Assembly (NCBI GenBank): GCA_002342035.1
Contig: DDPE01000040.1
Location: 1-27,612, forward strand
Source of the DNA: Asticcacaulis sp. UBA2476
GTDB taxonomy: Bacteria; Pseudomonadota; Alphaproteobacteria; Caulobacterales; Caulobacteraceae
Direction: 5' to 3'
DNA length: 27,612 bases
Numbering within the stretch: the stretch's first letter is position 1; every line of letters begins with the position of its first letter. Of the stretch, positions 1 to 7,457 are shown piece by piece. The position numbers and the translations under genes are program-made. Below the pieces are notes generated by a model, which ran no database searches, was not told the DNA's origin, and saw only the letters and a program-made list of their open reading frames with translations.

Positions 1-506
1 ATGATCAGCTCGCGCTGGCCACGGCCGACGGGGATCAGGGTGTCGATCGCCTTGATGCCGGTCTGCACAGGCTCATGGACCGATTTACGCGGGATGATGC
101 CCGGCGCCTTCACGTCAACGCGGCGAAATTCAGTCGCTTCAATCGGGCCCTTGCCGTCGATCGGCTCACCCAACGGGTTGACGACGCGGCCGAGAAGACC
201 CTTGCCGACCGGAACCTGCACGATTTCGCCAAGGCGCTTAACTTCGTCGCCTTCCTTGATGTGGTTGTCTTCGCCGAAGATAACGACGCCGACATTGTCT
301 TTTTCGAGGTTCAGGGCCATGCCCTTAACACCGGCTTTTGGGAATTCGACCATTTCACCGGCCTGAACCGAATCAAGACCGTGAACGCGGGCGATACCGT
401 CACCGACCGACAGAACCGAACCGACGTCGGAGACATCGGCGTCTTCACCGAAACCGGCAATCTGAGCTTTGAGGATGGCCGAAATTTCGGCGGCATTAAT
501 GTCCAT
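1..506 (-). CDS. atpA: ATP synthase F1 subunit alpha (N-terminal part, cut by window edge)
   Basis: Regulatory/catalytic alpha subunit of the F1 head of the F-type ATP synthase, a peripheral complex on the inner membrane face. About 168 N-terminal residues are present. The protein starts MDINAAEISAIL, followed by the beta-barrel domain with the family-typical stretches SVGDGIARVHGL, GLLGRVVNPLGEPID and TGIKAIDTLIPVGRGQREL. The window ends just before the Walker A loop, so the nucleotide-binding and C-terminal domains lie outside. The ATG at 506-504 is preceded by an AAGAGAG ribosome binding site inside the end of atpH, with five bases between the genes. This is the usual alphaproteobacterial atpHAGDC order and implies one transcript. 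Identity is certain from the conserved motifs. Confidence 0.98.
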   Translation of the reverse strand, partial: MDINAAEISAILKAQIAGFGEDADVSDVGSVLSVGDGIARVHGLDSVQAGEMVEFPKAGVKGMALNLEKDNVGVVIFGEDNHIKEGDEVKRLGEIVQVPVGKGLLGRVVNPLGEPIDGKGPIEATEFRRVDVKAPGIIPRKSVHEPVQTGIKAIDTLIPVGRGQRELI

Positions 507-511
507 GAGTA

Positions 512-1066
512 TTACGCTCTCTTAAGGGCGAATTTGAGGGAATCGAGTTTGGTTTTGAGGGACGCATCAAACAGACGCGACCCGACGCGGACCTTAAGCC
601 CGCCTAAGATGGCCGGATCGACCAGGGTAGTAATATCGGCCTCACGGCCCAGCGCTTTGGCCAGTTCCGCTTTGAGGTTTTTGAGTTGACCATCGTCCAG
701 CGCCACAGCCGACGTCACGGTCGCAGTCACAATGCCTTTGTGGGCCGCATAAAGCGAATTGAAGCCCGCAATCGTCGCCGCCAGTTGATCCAGACGGCTC
801 TTGTGGCCCATCAGGTTCAAAGCTTTTGTGGTCAGGGCGTTCAGCTTGGCTTTTTTGGCGACGGCCAAAAGACCTTTAAGTTTCTGGTCGCTGGCGAAGG
901 CTTGTGACCCCAGCACGCGGCGCAGGTCAGCGCTTTCCGTGATCAGGGCCTTAAGCGTGGCGAAGTCTTTGTAGACCGCTTCAAGGGCGCCGCCATCGCG
1001 CGCCAGCTCGAAGATCGCTTTGGCATAACGATTGCCGACTTCGTTCTCTCTGAAAATATCGCTCAC
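512..1066 (-). CDS. atpH: ATP synthase F1 subunit delta
   Basis: Delta (OSCP-like) subunit forming the peripheral stalk link between the F1 alpha/beta head and the b subunits. It is 184 residues, normal for the family. The helical N-terminal domain (GNRYAKAIFELA near residue 11) and the C-terminal signature region (VDPAILGGLKVRVGSRLFDASL near residues 147-168) are both recognisable. The start is GTG at 1066; the ATG seven bases upstream is out of frame. A GGATGAG sequence precedes it. It is the first gene of the atp operon in this window and is followed directly by atpA. A candidate promoter lies at 1145-1173 on the same strand. Confidence 0.96.
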   Translation of the reverse strand: MSDIFRENEVGNRYAKAIFELARDGGALEAVYKDFATLKALITESADLRRVLGSQAFASDQKLKGLLAVAKKAKLNALTTKALNLMGHKSRLDQLAATIAGFNSLYAAHKGIVTATVTSAVALDDGQLKNLKAELAKALGREADITTLVDPAILGGLKVRVGSRLFDASLKTKLDSLKFALKRA

Positions 1067-1144
1067 AGCTCATCCAAAAGATATTAATTATAAAGCACAC
1101 GGACGCTCACACACAGGTTGCGCTCTCGGTGCTTGGATCGCGGC

Positions 1145-1173
1145 CTATTAGCATGTGAGTTTGCGCATCGCAA
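1145..1173 (-). promoter_or_regulatory. Candidate promoter of atpHA with palindrome at the -35
   Basis: On the minus strand TTGCGA (1173-1168) is followed after 15 bases by GCTAATAG (1152-1145). This resembles the Caulobacter housekeeping pattern TTGACG / GCTANAWC, with a matching -10 and an imperfect -35. The -35 lies inside a perfect 13-base palindrome, TTGCG-CAT-CGCAA at 1161-1173, which could be an operator. Predicted leader is about 75 bases. This is pattern matching only. Confidence 0.35.
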
Positions 1174-1202
1174 CCAAGCAAAGGCGCATTGCCTGAAAAA
1201 AC

Positions 1203-1255
1203 TTGACACAATTTGCGGATAAATTCGCTATCACGACATTGCGCTTGAGTATAAT
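1203..1255 (+). promoter_or_regulatory. Candidate terC promoter elements
   Basis: TTGACA at 1203-1208 pairs with GCTATCAC at 1227-1234, at a slightly long spacing of 18 bases. A separate perfect TATAAT lies at 1250-1255 but has no good -35 at the right distance. Either could drive terC from a leader of roughly 110-135 bases. Confidence is low because neither pair is ideal. Confidence 0.3.
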
Positions 1256-1310
1256 TGCCCTATGTAAGAATCTTGTGTCAGGATGCGGCTGGCGTGACAA
1301 CGTTTACCGC

Positions 1311-1350
1311 AACCGCGACGGTTCTTTATTTACAGCATCAGACATGATGC
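1311..1350 (+). promoter_or_regulatory. Two hairpins in the terC leader, abutting the ribosome binding site
   Basis: The first hairpin is AACCG-CGA-CGGTT (1311-1323). The second is GCATCA-GACA-TGATGC (1335-1350), a perfect six-base-pair stem that ends exactly where the AAGGGGAG ribosome binding site begins (1351-1358). Such placement could modulate translation of terC. Some TerC relatives are under RNA control, but I do not see the conserved core of the known manganese riboswitch. A function is inference. Confidence 0.3.
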
Positions 1351-1368
1351 AAGGGGAGATAATCCGAG

Positions 1369-2118
1369 ATGGACCAGATAATGGCCCTGTTTGCTGATCC
1401 CGCCGTTTGGGCAGCGCTCATTACACTTATTGTAATGGAGGTTGTCCTTGGGATTGATAACCTCATCTTTATTTCTATTCTGACCAATAAGCTGCCCGAA
1501 GCCCAGCGCGCTCGTGCCCGTGCCATCGGTATCGGTGGCGCCTTGGTTATGCGCATCCTGCTGCTGTTCACCCTGTCGTGGATCGTCGCCCTGAAAGAAC
1601 CCGTAATCACCTTGATGGATAAGGGCTTTTCCTGGCGCGACATCATCCTGATCGCAGGCGGCCTGTTCCTGGTCTATAAGGCGACCAAAGAAATCAACCA
1701 CGCCACCGAAGCCCATGCGCCCGGCGATGCCTCGGAAACGAAAGACGCACCTAAGCCGGTGACGAGTAATATCGCCGCCGCCATCGCCCAGATATTACTG
1801 CTTGATCTGGTGTTTTCGATCGACTCGATCCTGACCGCCGTCGGTATGACCGATCACCTGCCGATCATGGTCATCGCCGTGATGTTCGCTGTGTTTGTGA
1901 TGTTCGTGGCCTCTGGCCCTATCGCCAACTTCATCAGTAAGCATCCGTCGATTGTTATGCTGGCGCTCGGCTTCCTGCTGATGATCGGAATGGTTCTGAT
2001 TGCCGAAGGTTTCGGGGCCCATATCGAAAAGGGCTATATCTACGCGGCTATGGGCTTCTCGGCCTTTGTCGAGTTCCTGCAAATGTTCCGACGCAAGAAA
2101 TCCGGCACGGCGCATTAA
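1369..2118 (+). CDS. TerC-family integral membrane protein
   Basis: TerC-family multi-pass inner-membrane protein, 249 residues. Family members have been tied to tellurium resistance and, in the Alx/YkoY/MeeF branch, to manganese export or metallation of secreted proteins. The hallmark acidic motifs within membrane helices are present: GIDNLIF with D30, and LDLVFSID with D146 and D152. About seven hydrophobic segments are visible, with a polar loop near residues 110-128 (GDASETKDAPKP). The ATG at 1369 follows a strong AAGGGGAG site. A clear terminator at 2143-2172 ends the transcript, so the gene appears monocistronic. It has no accessory CBS or CorC domain. Substrate is unknown; manganese is only an inference from relatives. 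Confidence 0.9.
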   Translation: MDQIMALFADPAVWAALITLIVMEVVLGIDNLIFISILTNKLPEAQRARARAIGIGGALVMRILLLFTLSWIVALKEPVITLMDKGFSWRDIILIAGGLFLVYKATKEINHATEAHAPGDASETKDAPKPVTSNIAAAIAQILLLDLVFSIDSILTAVGMTDHLPIMVIAVMFAVFVMFVASGPIANFISKHPSIVMLALGFLLMIGMVLIAEGFGAHIEKGYIYAAMGFSAFVEFLQMFRRKKSGTAH

Positions 2119-2142
2119 AGCCCACAAACCAGCCTGTGCTTT

Positions 2143-2172
2143 ACGCCCCCGTTATCAAACGGGGGCGTTTTT
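2143..2172 (+). terminator. Rho-independent terminator after terC
   Basis: Perfect 11-base-pair stem ACGCCCCCGTT / AACGGGGGCGT (2143-2153 with 2158-2168) with the loop ATCA, followed by a run of T to 2172. It lies 25 bases after the terC stop and just before the ribosome binding site of the next gene, so the downstream gene probably has its own promoter or depends on read-through. Confidence 0.92.
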
Positions 2173-2185
2173 ATTAGAGGGATAG

Positions 2186-2809
2186 ATGTGCGGACGCTTT
2201 AAACGCCATAGCAAATTCTGGGATCGAATCCTTGAGATTCTCAGCATGACCGCGCCCGCCCCGGACGTGAGCGGCGATGATGAAGTCCGCCCGACCGACC
2301 TTTATCCGATTATTGGCGCGCGGCCGGAGGGTTATGCTATAAAAGACGCGCGATGGAGTCTTATTCCGCACAGCCACACAGGCCCGGTAAAAGAGTTTAA
2401 ACTCACGACCTTTAATGCCCGCATCGAGACCGCCGCCACGTCAAAGGTGTTTGCAACACCGTGGCGCAAACGCCACTGTCTTGTCCCCGCCGACGTCTTT
2501 TGGGAATGGTCGGGCGACAAGGGCCAGAAGCAAAAATGGCAAATCACCCGCGCCGATAATCATCCGCTGATGTTTGCAGGGCTGTGGGATCGAACTGAGA
2601 GCACCGACGGCCCTGTCACCAGTTTCACCCTGCTGACCCGTCCAGCCGGTGAAGACATGGCCCCCATCCATACCCGCGAACCGGTGATTTTACACCCGGA
2701 TCAGTGGCGGGACTGGCTTGATCTCAACTCTCTGCCCGACCTGTCGCAACCGGCAAAGGCAAGCACCTTTCGCGCTCTGGCAGTGACCACCAGCGGTTCA
2801 TTGTTATAG
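2186..2809 (+). CDS. SOS response-associated peptidase family (YedK/HMCES) abasic-site shielding protein
   Basis: Cytoplasmic SRAP-domain protein that forms a DNA-protein crosslink with abasic sites in single-stranded DNA through its second residue. It is 207 residues. After removal of Met1 the catalytic Cys2 is exposed (MCGRF). The other active-site residues match YedK with an offset of two: N77 in FNARIET, E107 in VFWEW and H162 in IHTREPVIL. The usual HDRMP motif reads HTREP here, with D to T and M to E, which is a mild variant. ATG at 2186 follows AGAGGGA. The last six bases overlap the end of priA, which is convergent. Both proteins act at damaged or stalled replication sites, although they are not co-transcribed. 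No LexA-type box was noticed upstream. Confidence 0.95.
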   Translation: MCGRFKRHSKFWDRILEILSMTAPAPDVSGDDEVRPTDLYPIIGARPEGYAIKDARWSLIPHSHTGPVKEFKLTTFNARIETAATSKVFATPWRKRHCLVPADVFWEWSGDKGQKQKWQITRADNHPLMFAGLWDRTESTDGPVTSFTLLTRPAGEDMAPIHTREPVILHPDQWRDWLDLNSLPDLSQPAKASTFRALAVTTSGSLL

Positions 2810-5023
2810 AAAACTATACGGATCGATATCCGTGACCAGACGGATAATATTGGGCTTTTTCACGGTTCTCAGCCACGCCGCCATAAAGCCCTGAAGGTCG
2901 CGGTTACGGTCAGCCCGCACTAAAAAGCGTTTGCGCCACTGCCCGCGCACCAGACTTAGGGGCGCATCAGCCGGCCCGTAAACTTCTACCCCATCAGTAT
3001 TGGGAATGGTCAGCGCCAGTTCGCGCGAAAACCGGTTCAGTTCGGCCTGATCCTTTGACGACATGATCACCGCCGCCAGCCGCCCGAACGGCGGAAACTT
3101 GGCCAGTTCGCGCGTCATCTGCTCATAGGCATAAAAAGCTTCGCGGTCTTGGGCTTTCAGGGCCTGCATCACCGGATGTTCAGGGCTGTAGGTTTGCAGC
3201 AGGGCCTTGCCCGCCTTATGCGCTCGTCCGGCCCGACCGGTCGCCTGAGCCAGCAACTGAAACGTCCGCTCCGCCGCCCGCAAATCGCCGCCCTTAAGGC
3301 CGAGATCAGCATCGACAATACCGACCAAGGTCAGATTAAGAAAGTTATGGCCCTTAGCCGCCGCCTGAGTCGCCACCAGTATGTCGGTGTCATGATCCTG
3401 CACCCGCTTGATCAGGGCCTCGGATGAGGCGGCATCGGGTGTAGTATCGGAGGAGAAAATCTCGGCGCGCGCCGCCGGAAAGCGCGACCGCACTTCTTCC
3501 AATATTCGCTCCACCCCCGGCCCGATCGCCGCCAGACTGTCGAGCGCGCCGCAGTGCGGGCAGCGATCCGGTTTTTTCATCGAATACCCGGTCAGGTGGC
3601 AGACCAGCCGCCCCGTCGCGCGATGTTCGACCAGCCAGCTATCGGTATTCGGCGCCGTCATGCGCTCCCCGCACGCCCGACACAGCACCAGCGGCGCATA
3701 GCCGCGCCGGTTCAGGAACAACAGCACCTGCTCTTTGCGCGCCAGAGTATGTTCAATCTCGGCCACCAGCGGGGCCGACAGCCACAGCGGATCGCCCATT
3801 TCGGTCTTGCCCGGCGGATGGGCCTTCATATCAATCAGGTGAATATCCGGCAGTTGCGCCGTACCGTGGCGTTCGGTCAGCCGTATCCACGCATAACGGC
3901 CCTTTTGGGCATTGCTCAGGCTTTCCAGCGACGGCGTGGCCGAGGCCAGAATGATCATAAACTTGTCACGGTGAGCGCGTACCACCGCCAGATCACGGGC
4001 CTGATAGCGCACACCTTCTTCCTGCTTATAGGAGCCGTCATGTTCTTCGTCGACCACGATCAGATCCAACTTACGGTACGGCAAAAACAGCGCCGAGCGC
4101 GCGCCCACCACCAGCCGCACTTCACCGGAGGCCACCCCTTCCCAGATTTTGCGCCGCTGTGAGGGCGTCAGCGCCGAGTGCCAGGGGACGGGATCGGCCC
4201 CAAACCGTGCCTTTAACCGCGCCATAACGGCTTGGGTCAGGGCAATTTCCGGCAGCAGGATCAGAACCTGCGCCCCTACTTCGCGCGACAGGGTACGGGC
4301 GACCGATTCCAGATAAACCTCGGTCTTGCCCGATCCGGTCACTCCATCCAGCAGCACCGCACAAAATCCGCCCACGGCCTGCTTTTGGCGCAGTAGTTCA
4401 TCCGCCGCCGCCTGAGAGGGATTAAGTGCCGGGTTCTTAAACTGTGGATCAGGCACACCAAACACCTCGGCCGCGACCTCAACCCGCGCCAGTACGCTCT
4501 CAACCTCCAGCCCCTTGATCACCGATGGCGACACCCCCGCCGCTTGCGACAGTTCGGTCAGACTAAGCGGGTGGACGGCTTGCTCCATGACCCGTTCCCG
4601 CGCCTTGGTCAGTTTCGCCGGTGGCGCACCCGTCAGGACATAGGCCTGTTTTGCCTGAGCCTTCGGCGTTTTCAGCGCGCCGACGCAACCATTCAGGAAC
4701 ACTCCCGGCAGGGTCAGAGTCCAGCCCGCCGCCCACAACCAGAACTCAAGGCTCGCGCGCGGCACCGGCGGGTCATCGATTTTGGCGACGACAGCTTTGA
4801 GTTTGAAATTCGTCGCCCCCGCCGCCTCAACCGACGCCACCACCCCGCGCACCTTATGGTGAGCCAGCGGCACCATGACATGATCGCCAATCTCAAGACC
4901 CATACCGTCCGGCAATGCATAATCCAGCACCTCGGCCACCGGGGCCAGGACCGCGACCTTAGCCACCACCTGAGACGGCAGATCAAAATCTAACAGGGTG
5001 GGGTTGATATCGGACGGGCTCAT
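2804..5023 (-). CDS. priA: Primosomal protein N', replication restart helicase PriA
   Basis: Superfamily 2 3'-5' helicase that recognises stalled forks and reloads the replisome. It is 739 residues, normal length. Order: 3'-DNA-binding domain (about 15-110), winged-helix segment (about 135-190), Walker A GVTGSGKT (227-234), DEEH box (325-328), zinc region (about 448-491), helicase motif VI QATGRAGRA and the C-terminal domain (KFPPFGRLAAV). Zinc-site cysteines C448, C451, C488 and C491 are present. The second site is degenerate: A457 and T460 replace the usual CPNC pair, and T478 replaces the second cysteine after C475. The rest of the fold looks intact, so the gene is probably functional. It is convergent with and overlaps the SRAP gene by six bases, and is divergent from the DUF484 gene with a 78-base gap. 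Confidence 0.97.
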   Translation of the reverse strand: MSPSDINPTLLDFDLPSQVVAKVAVLAPVAEVLDYALPDGMGLEIGDHVMVPLAHHKVRGVVASVEAAGATNFKLKAVVAKIDDPPVPRASLEFWLWAAGWTLTLPGVFLNGCVGALKTPKAQAKQAYVLTGAPPAKLTKARERVMEQAVHPLSLTELSQAAGVSPSVIKGLEVESVLARVEVAAEVFGVPDPQFKNPALNPSQAAADELLRQKQAVGGFCAVLLDGVTGSGKTEVYLESVARTLSREVGAQVLILLPEIALTQAVMARLKARFGADPVPWHSALTPSQRRKIWEGVASGEVRLVVGARSALFLPYRKLDLIVVDEEHDGSYKQEEGVRYQARDLAVVRAHRDKFMIILASATPSLESLSNAQKGRYAWIRLTERHGTAQLPDIHLIDMKAHPPGKTEMGDPLWLSAPLVAEIEHTLARKEQVLLFLNRRGYAPLVLCRACGERMTAPNTDSWLVEHRATGRLVCHLTGYSMKKPDRCPHCGALDSLAAIGPGVERILEEVRSRFPAARAEIFSSDTTPDAASSEALIKRVQDHDTDILVATQAAAKGHNFLNLTLVGIVDADLGLKGGDLRAAERTFQLLAQATGRAGRAHKAGKALLQTYSPEHPVMQALKAQDREAFYAYEQMTRELAKFPPFGRLAAVIMSSKDQAELNRFSRELALTIPNTDGVEVYGPADAPLSLVRGQWRKRFLVRADRNRDLQGFMAAWLRTVKKPNIIRLVTDIDPYSFL

Positions 5024-5101
5024 AATCTAAAGTGAGATATAGGTTTTACGCGGGTTATCAAGACCGTTCCGGTTTATCCGCCTGTTGGGGCTTAAGGGCA
5101 T

Positions 5102-5797
5102 ATGGCGACCGAAATCAGCGATAGCGAAAACGCGGCCCCTTCTGGCGTCCATGACGACTGGGCCGATGTGCGCGCCCGCCTGCCGCAATTTGCCGATAAG
5201 CTCAAGGCCGACCGGCCCTTACTCGACAGTCTGGGCCTGAAACCAGCGTCGCGCAACCTGATCGATTTCGGACCGGCGGCCCTGGCGCGGCTTGAGGCTA
5301 AGGCCCTGAAAGATATCGATGTCCGCCGCCAGATGGAAGCCACGGCGCGGGCTAATTTCGACGCCCAGAATCAAACCCACGGCATGGTGCTGAACCTGAT
5401 GGAGGCGCGCAACCATTCCGATCTGGCCCGACGCCTGAACGAAGAGGTCAAGCATCGCTTTGGTCTGGTCGCCGCCACCATCGCCTTAGAGGATACTGGG
5501 CCGGTGCCATTGGGCTGGAAGACGCTCGATTACGGCGGCGTCGATTACATCATCGGCGAAGAGGCCCTGTCGCTGCTGGGACCCGATGCCGTGGCGCGTG
5601 TGTTGTTTGATGAGGACGTTAAGCGCATCAAAAGTGCCGCAGCTTTGCGCATTTCTCTATGGCGCGAAGGCCGACCGGGGCTGGTGTCATTCGGGTCAGC
5701 CGATTTTGACGGGTTCACAACAGACATGGGAGCGGAGTTGGTCGCCTTTGTCGCCCGTGTGGTCGAGCGGGTAGCGGACCGGTGGCCGGTTCTCTAA
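5102..5797 (+). CDS. DUF484 family protein
   Basis: Cytoplasmic protein of the DUF484 family, which has a GAF-like fold and no established biochemical role. It is 231 residues. The N-terminal helical part contains the family pattern of a region rich in R/E leading into QNQTHGMVLNLMEARNHSDL (about 97-116). The C-terminal half is the GAF-like sheet, with RISLWREGRPGLVSFGSAD and a terminal amphipathic helix. The ATG at 5102 follows AAGGG. It is immediately upstream of xerC, the same adjacency seen in many proteobacteria (DUF484 then xerC), which suggests a shared process in chromosome segregation or recombination. The two genes here are separated by an unusual 186-base gap filled with a palindromic repeat. 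Confidence 0.85.
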   Translation: MATEISDSENAAPSGVHDDWADVRARLPQFADKLKADRPLLDSLGLKPASRNLIDFGPAALARLEAKALKDIDVRRQMEATARANFDAQNQTHGMVLNLMEARNHSDLARRLNEEVKHRFGLVAATIALEDTGPVPLGWKTLDYGGVDYIIGEEALSLLGPDAVARVLFDEDVKRIKSAAALRISLWREGRPGLVSFGSADFDGFTTDMGAELVAFVARVVERVADRWPVL

Positions 5798-5833
5798 TCA
5801 AAGTTAAGACTTTATTACTGACTTACGCGATAA

Positions 5834-5981
5834 TTTACCCCACCACCGCTGCGCTAACGCTGGCGGTCCCCGGCACCGGCCGCCCGGCTCCCCTCTAAGA
5901 GGGGAGGTTCTATTCAAAAGAACTCCCCCTGTTGCAGGGGGAGCTGACTTAAACGCTCGCGTTTAGGTCAGAGGGGGTAAA
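5834..5981. repeat. Mosaic palindromic intergenic repeat (MITE- or REP-like)
   Basis: A roughly 148-base block bounded by the inverted ends TTTACCCC (5834-5841) and GGGGTAAA (5974-5981). Inside are four palindromes in series: CCGC...GCGG around 5846-5866, the perfect CTCCCCTCTAAGAGGGGAG (5888-5906), CTCCCCCTG-TTG-CAGGGGGAG (5923-5943) and a 28-base imperfect hairpin CTGAC...GTCAG (5944-5971). It contains no coding sequence. This architecture is typical of dispersed non-autonomous repeats of alphaproteobacterial intergenic regions, but copy number cannot be judged from one window. Its right end supplies the ribosome binding site and an in-frame stop just before xerC. Confidence 0.8.
5970..5977 (+). 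promoter_or_regulatory. xerC ribosome binding site within the repeat end
   Basis: AGAGGGGG at 5970-5977 sits six bases before the TTG start at 5984. It belongs to the right terminus of the palindromic repeat. The in-frame codon at 5978-5980 is TAA, also from the repeat, so translation cannot begin further upstream. This fixes the unusual start codon. Confidence 0.7.
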
Positions 5982-5983
5982 AG

Positions 5984-6901
5984 TTGATCCCGATAGATGA
6001 TGCCCGCCATCAGTGGTTACTGTACCTCAAGGCCCAGCGGCGCGTGGCGCCGAAGACCTTAGAGGCCTATGCCCATGCCACCGCGCTCTATTTTGGGCAT
6101 CTGCGTGGGGCGGTTGGTGATAACCTCAATCTGACTGATCTGGCTGACCTGACGTCCGCCGATATCCGCGGCTGGATGGCCCATCTGCGCGCCAAAGACC
6201 CGCCCCTGTCACCCCGGTCACTGGCTCAACATCTGTCGGCGGTGAAATCGTTCCACAACTATCTTGATCTGCATCTGGGGATCGCCAACACCCATGTCGC
6301 TCTGATGCGTGGGCCGCGCCTGAAAACCACCCTGCCGCGACCGCTTAATCAGGATCAGGCCATCGGTCTGATGCAGGATACGCTGATGCGCGACGACCTT
6401 GAACCGTGGGAAGCGGCCCGCGACCGGGCGGTATTTATGCTGCTGTATGGCTGCGGGCTGCGCATTTCTGAGGCGCTGTCGCTGACGGTTAAGGACACGC
6501 CGCTATCCGATACCCTGCGCATGATGGGTAAGGGCAATAAGATGCGCATTGTGCCCGTGCTGGATGAGGTGCGCGCCGCCATTGACGCCTACAAAGCCCA
6601 GCAACCGTTTAGCCTGAAACCCGAAGACAAGCTGTTCCGCGCCAAACGTGGTGGCGACCTGTCTGCCCGTCAGGTGCAGACCAGCATGGCCCATATGCGC
6701 GGCCGCTTAGGGCTGACCGATCGCGCCACACCCCATGCCCTGCGCCATTCCTTTGCCACTCATCTGTTGGGATCGGGTGCCGACCTGCGCTCCATTCAGG
6801 AATTGCTGGGCCACGCGTCCCTATCGACCACCCAGAAATACACCCAGGTTGATACGGAACGCCTGCTCAATGCCTACACTGCCGCCCATCCGAAGGGCTA
6901 A
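5984..6901 (+). CDS. xerC: Tyrosine recombinase XerC
   Basis: Site-specific recombinase that resolves chromosome dimers at dif together with XerD. It is 305 residues. The N-terminal core-binding SAM-like domain covers about 5-110 and the catalytic domain about 120-300. All catalytic residues are visible: R160 (GCGLRISE), K184 (GKGNK), H251 and R254 (HALRH), H277 (LLGHASLSTTQ) and nucleophile Y286 (QKYTQ). The start is TTG: an in-frame TAA lies two codons upstream, and the next in-frame start-like codon is GTG at V21, which would remove part of the N-terminal domain. The gene follows DUF484, as in many proteobacteria. The presence of this core gene does not indicate a mobile element. A XerD assignment is possible but the DUF484 context favours XerC. 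Confidence 0.93.
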   Translation: MIPIDDARHQWLLYLKAQRRVAPKTLEAYAHATALYFGHLRGAVGDNLNLTDLADLTSADIRGWMAHLRAKDPPLSPRSLAQHLSAVKSFHNYLDLHLGIANTHVALMRGPRLKTTLPRPLNQDQAIGLMQDTLMRDDLEPWEAARDRAVFMLLYGCGLRISEALSLTVKDTPLSDTLRMMGKGNKMRIVPVLDEVRAAIDAYKAQQPFSLKPEDKLFRAKRGGDLSARQVQTSMAHMRGRLGLTDRATPHALRHSFATHLLGSGADLRSIQELLGHASLSTTQKYTQVDTERLLNAYTAAHPKG

Positions 6902-7389
6902 AGTAGACTCTGAAAGCGTTGGTACTGCGCCTCTCCGCCACAGACCGCGCCACCATCCGCGACCGAAGCCTTGACACCCAAGGCTTGCGCGCAGGCCACC
7001 GCCGCGGAGACGATATCGCGCGCAATCACCGGATCATGAACCTGAACATTTTGCACTGACCCCGACAGGCCCTGACGCACCGGCGGCTGATAAAGGCTCA
7101 TCGTGCGTGACGTGGATGCCAATGTAGCTTTGCGGATATAGTCCATCCCGGTCAACCGCCCTTCAGCACCCCCGCGCCCACTAATCAGCGCCAGCCCCAG
7201 GGTCAATTCGGCATAAGGCCCGCCCTGTTCAGCCTTTTGACGTAACGACGGCATGGGATCGGTCAGAGCGGTTTCGACATAGCCCATCGCAATCTTTCGA
7301 CCAGCGTCATTCAAACCCACCGGATCATTAGTGACGCAACCGCTCAAAGCCAGCAGCGCCGTTAACACCATACCTCTGAAAATGCGCAT
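6898..7389 (-). CDS. Small lipoprotein with a Sel1-like segment
   Basis: Predicted envelope lipoprotein of 163 residues, function unknown. The start chosen is the ATG at 7389, which gives a classic lipoprotein signal MRIFRGMVLTALLALSGC with lipobox LSGC and acylated C18. Longer in-frame starts place a hairpin-forming stretch inside the coding sequence and spoil the signal. Residues about 57-87 (GGPYAELTLGLALISGRGG and following) resemble one Sel1-type repeat. Two further cysteines lie near the C terminus (AVACAQ and AVCGGE). Its stop codon overlaps the xerC stop by three bases, in convergent arrangement. It follows the secreted VWA protein gene on the same strand, separated by 68 bases with a terminator-like hairpin, so expression may be partly uncoupled. 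Confidence 0.75.
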   Translation of the reverse strand: MRIFRGMVLTALLALSGCVTNDPVGLNDAGRKIAMGYVETALTDPMPSLRQKAEQGGPYAELTLGLALISGRGGAEGRLTGMDYIRKATLASTSRTMSLYQPPVRQGLSGSVQNVQVHDPVIARDIVSAAVACAQALGVKASVADGGAVCGGEAQYQRFQSLL

Positions 7390-7399
7390 GACACCCCCG

Positions 7400-7434
7400 A
7401 AAACATCCCTCACGGCCTTATGCCATGAGGGATG
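7400..7434 (-). terminator. Hairpin with T run between the VWA and lipoprotein genes
   Basis: CATCCCTCA (7404-7412) pairs perfectly with TGAGGGATG (7426-7434), and an inner GGC/GCC extends the stem past one mismatch. On the minus strand the stem is followed by TTTTC, giving a short terminator-like tail. It lies 14 bases from the lipoprotein start, so it could end VWA transcription, act as an attenuator, or stabilise the upstream mRNA. Confidence 0.5.
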
Positions 7435-7457
7435 CAAACTGAGAACCGGAAAAGGCG

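Larger units (their letters stand above)
1067..1368. other. Divergent intergenic region between atpH and terC
   Basis: This 302-base gap separates two divergently transcribed genes and carries no convincing coding sequence. On the minus strand there is a promoter-like pair for atpH (1145-1173). On the plus strand there are a TTGACA at 1203-1208, a GCTATCAC at 1227-1234, a perfect TATAAT at 1250-1255 and two small hairpins in the likely terC leader (1311-1323 and 1335-1350). No tRNA or recognised riboswitch was seen. Confidence 0.7.

Noticed and set aside
1256..1368. yybP-ykoY manganese riboswitch upstream of terC
   Set aside because: The leader is short and the conserved loops of that riboswitch could not be found; the GGGGAG present is simply the ribosome binding site.
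1203..1397. A 64-codon open frame over the terC leader
   Set aside because: It contains promoter-like elements and hairpins and overlaps the well-supported terC start in another frame.
5984..6901. Mobile element or phage integrase
   Set aside because: The recombinase has the XerC-like length and sits after DUF484, its usual core neighbour. No attachment sites, phage genes or tRNA are nearby.
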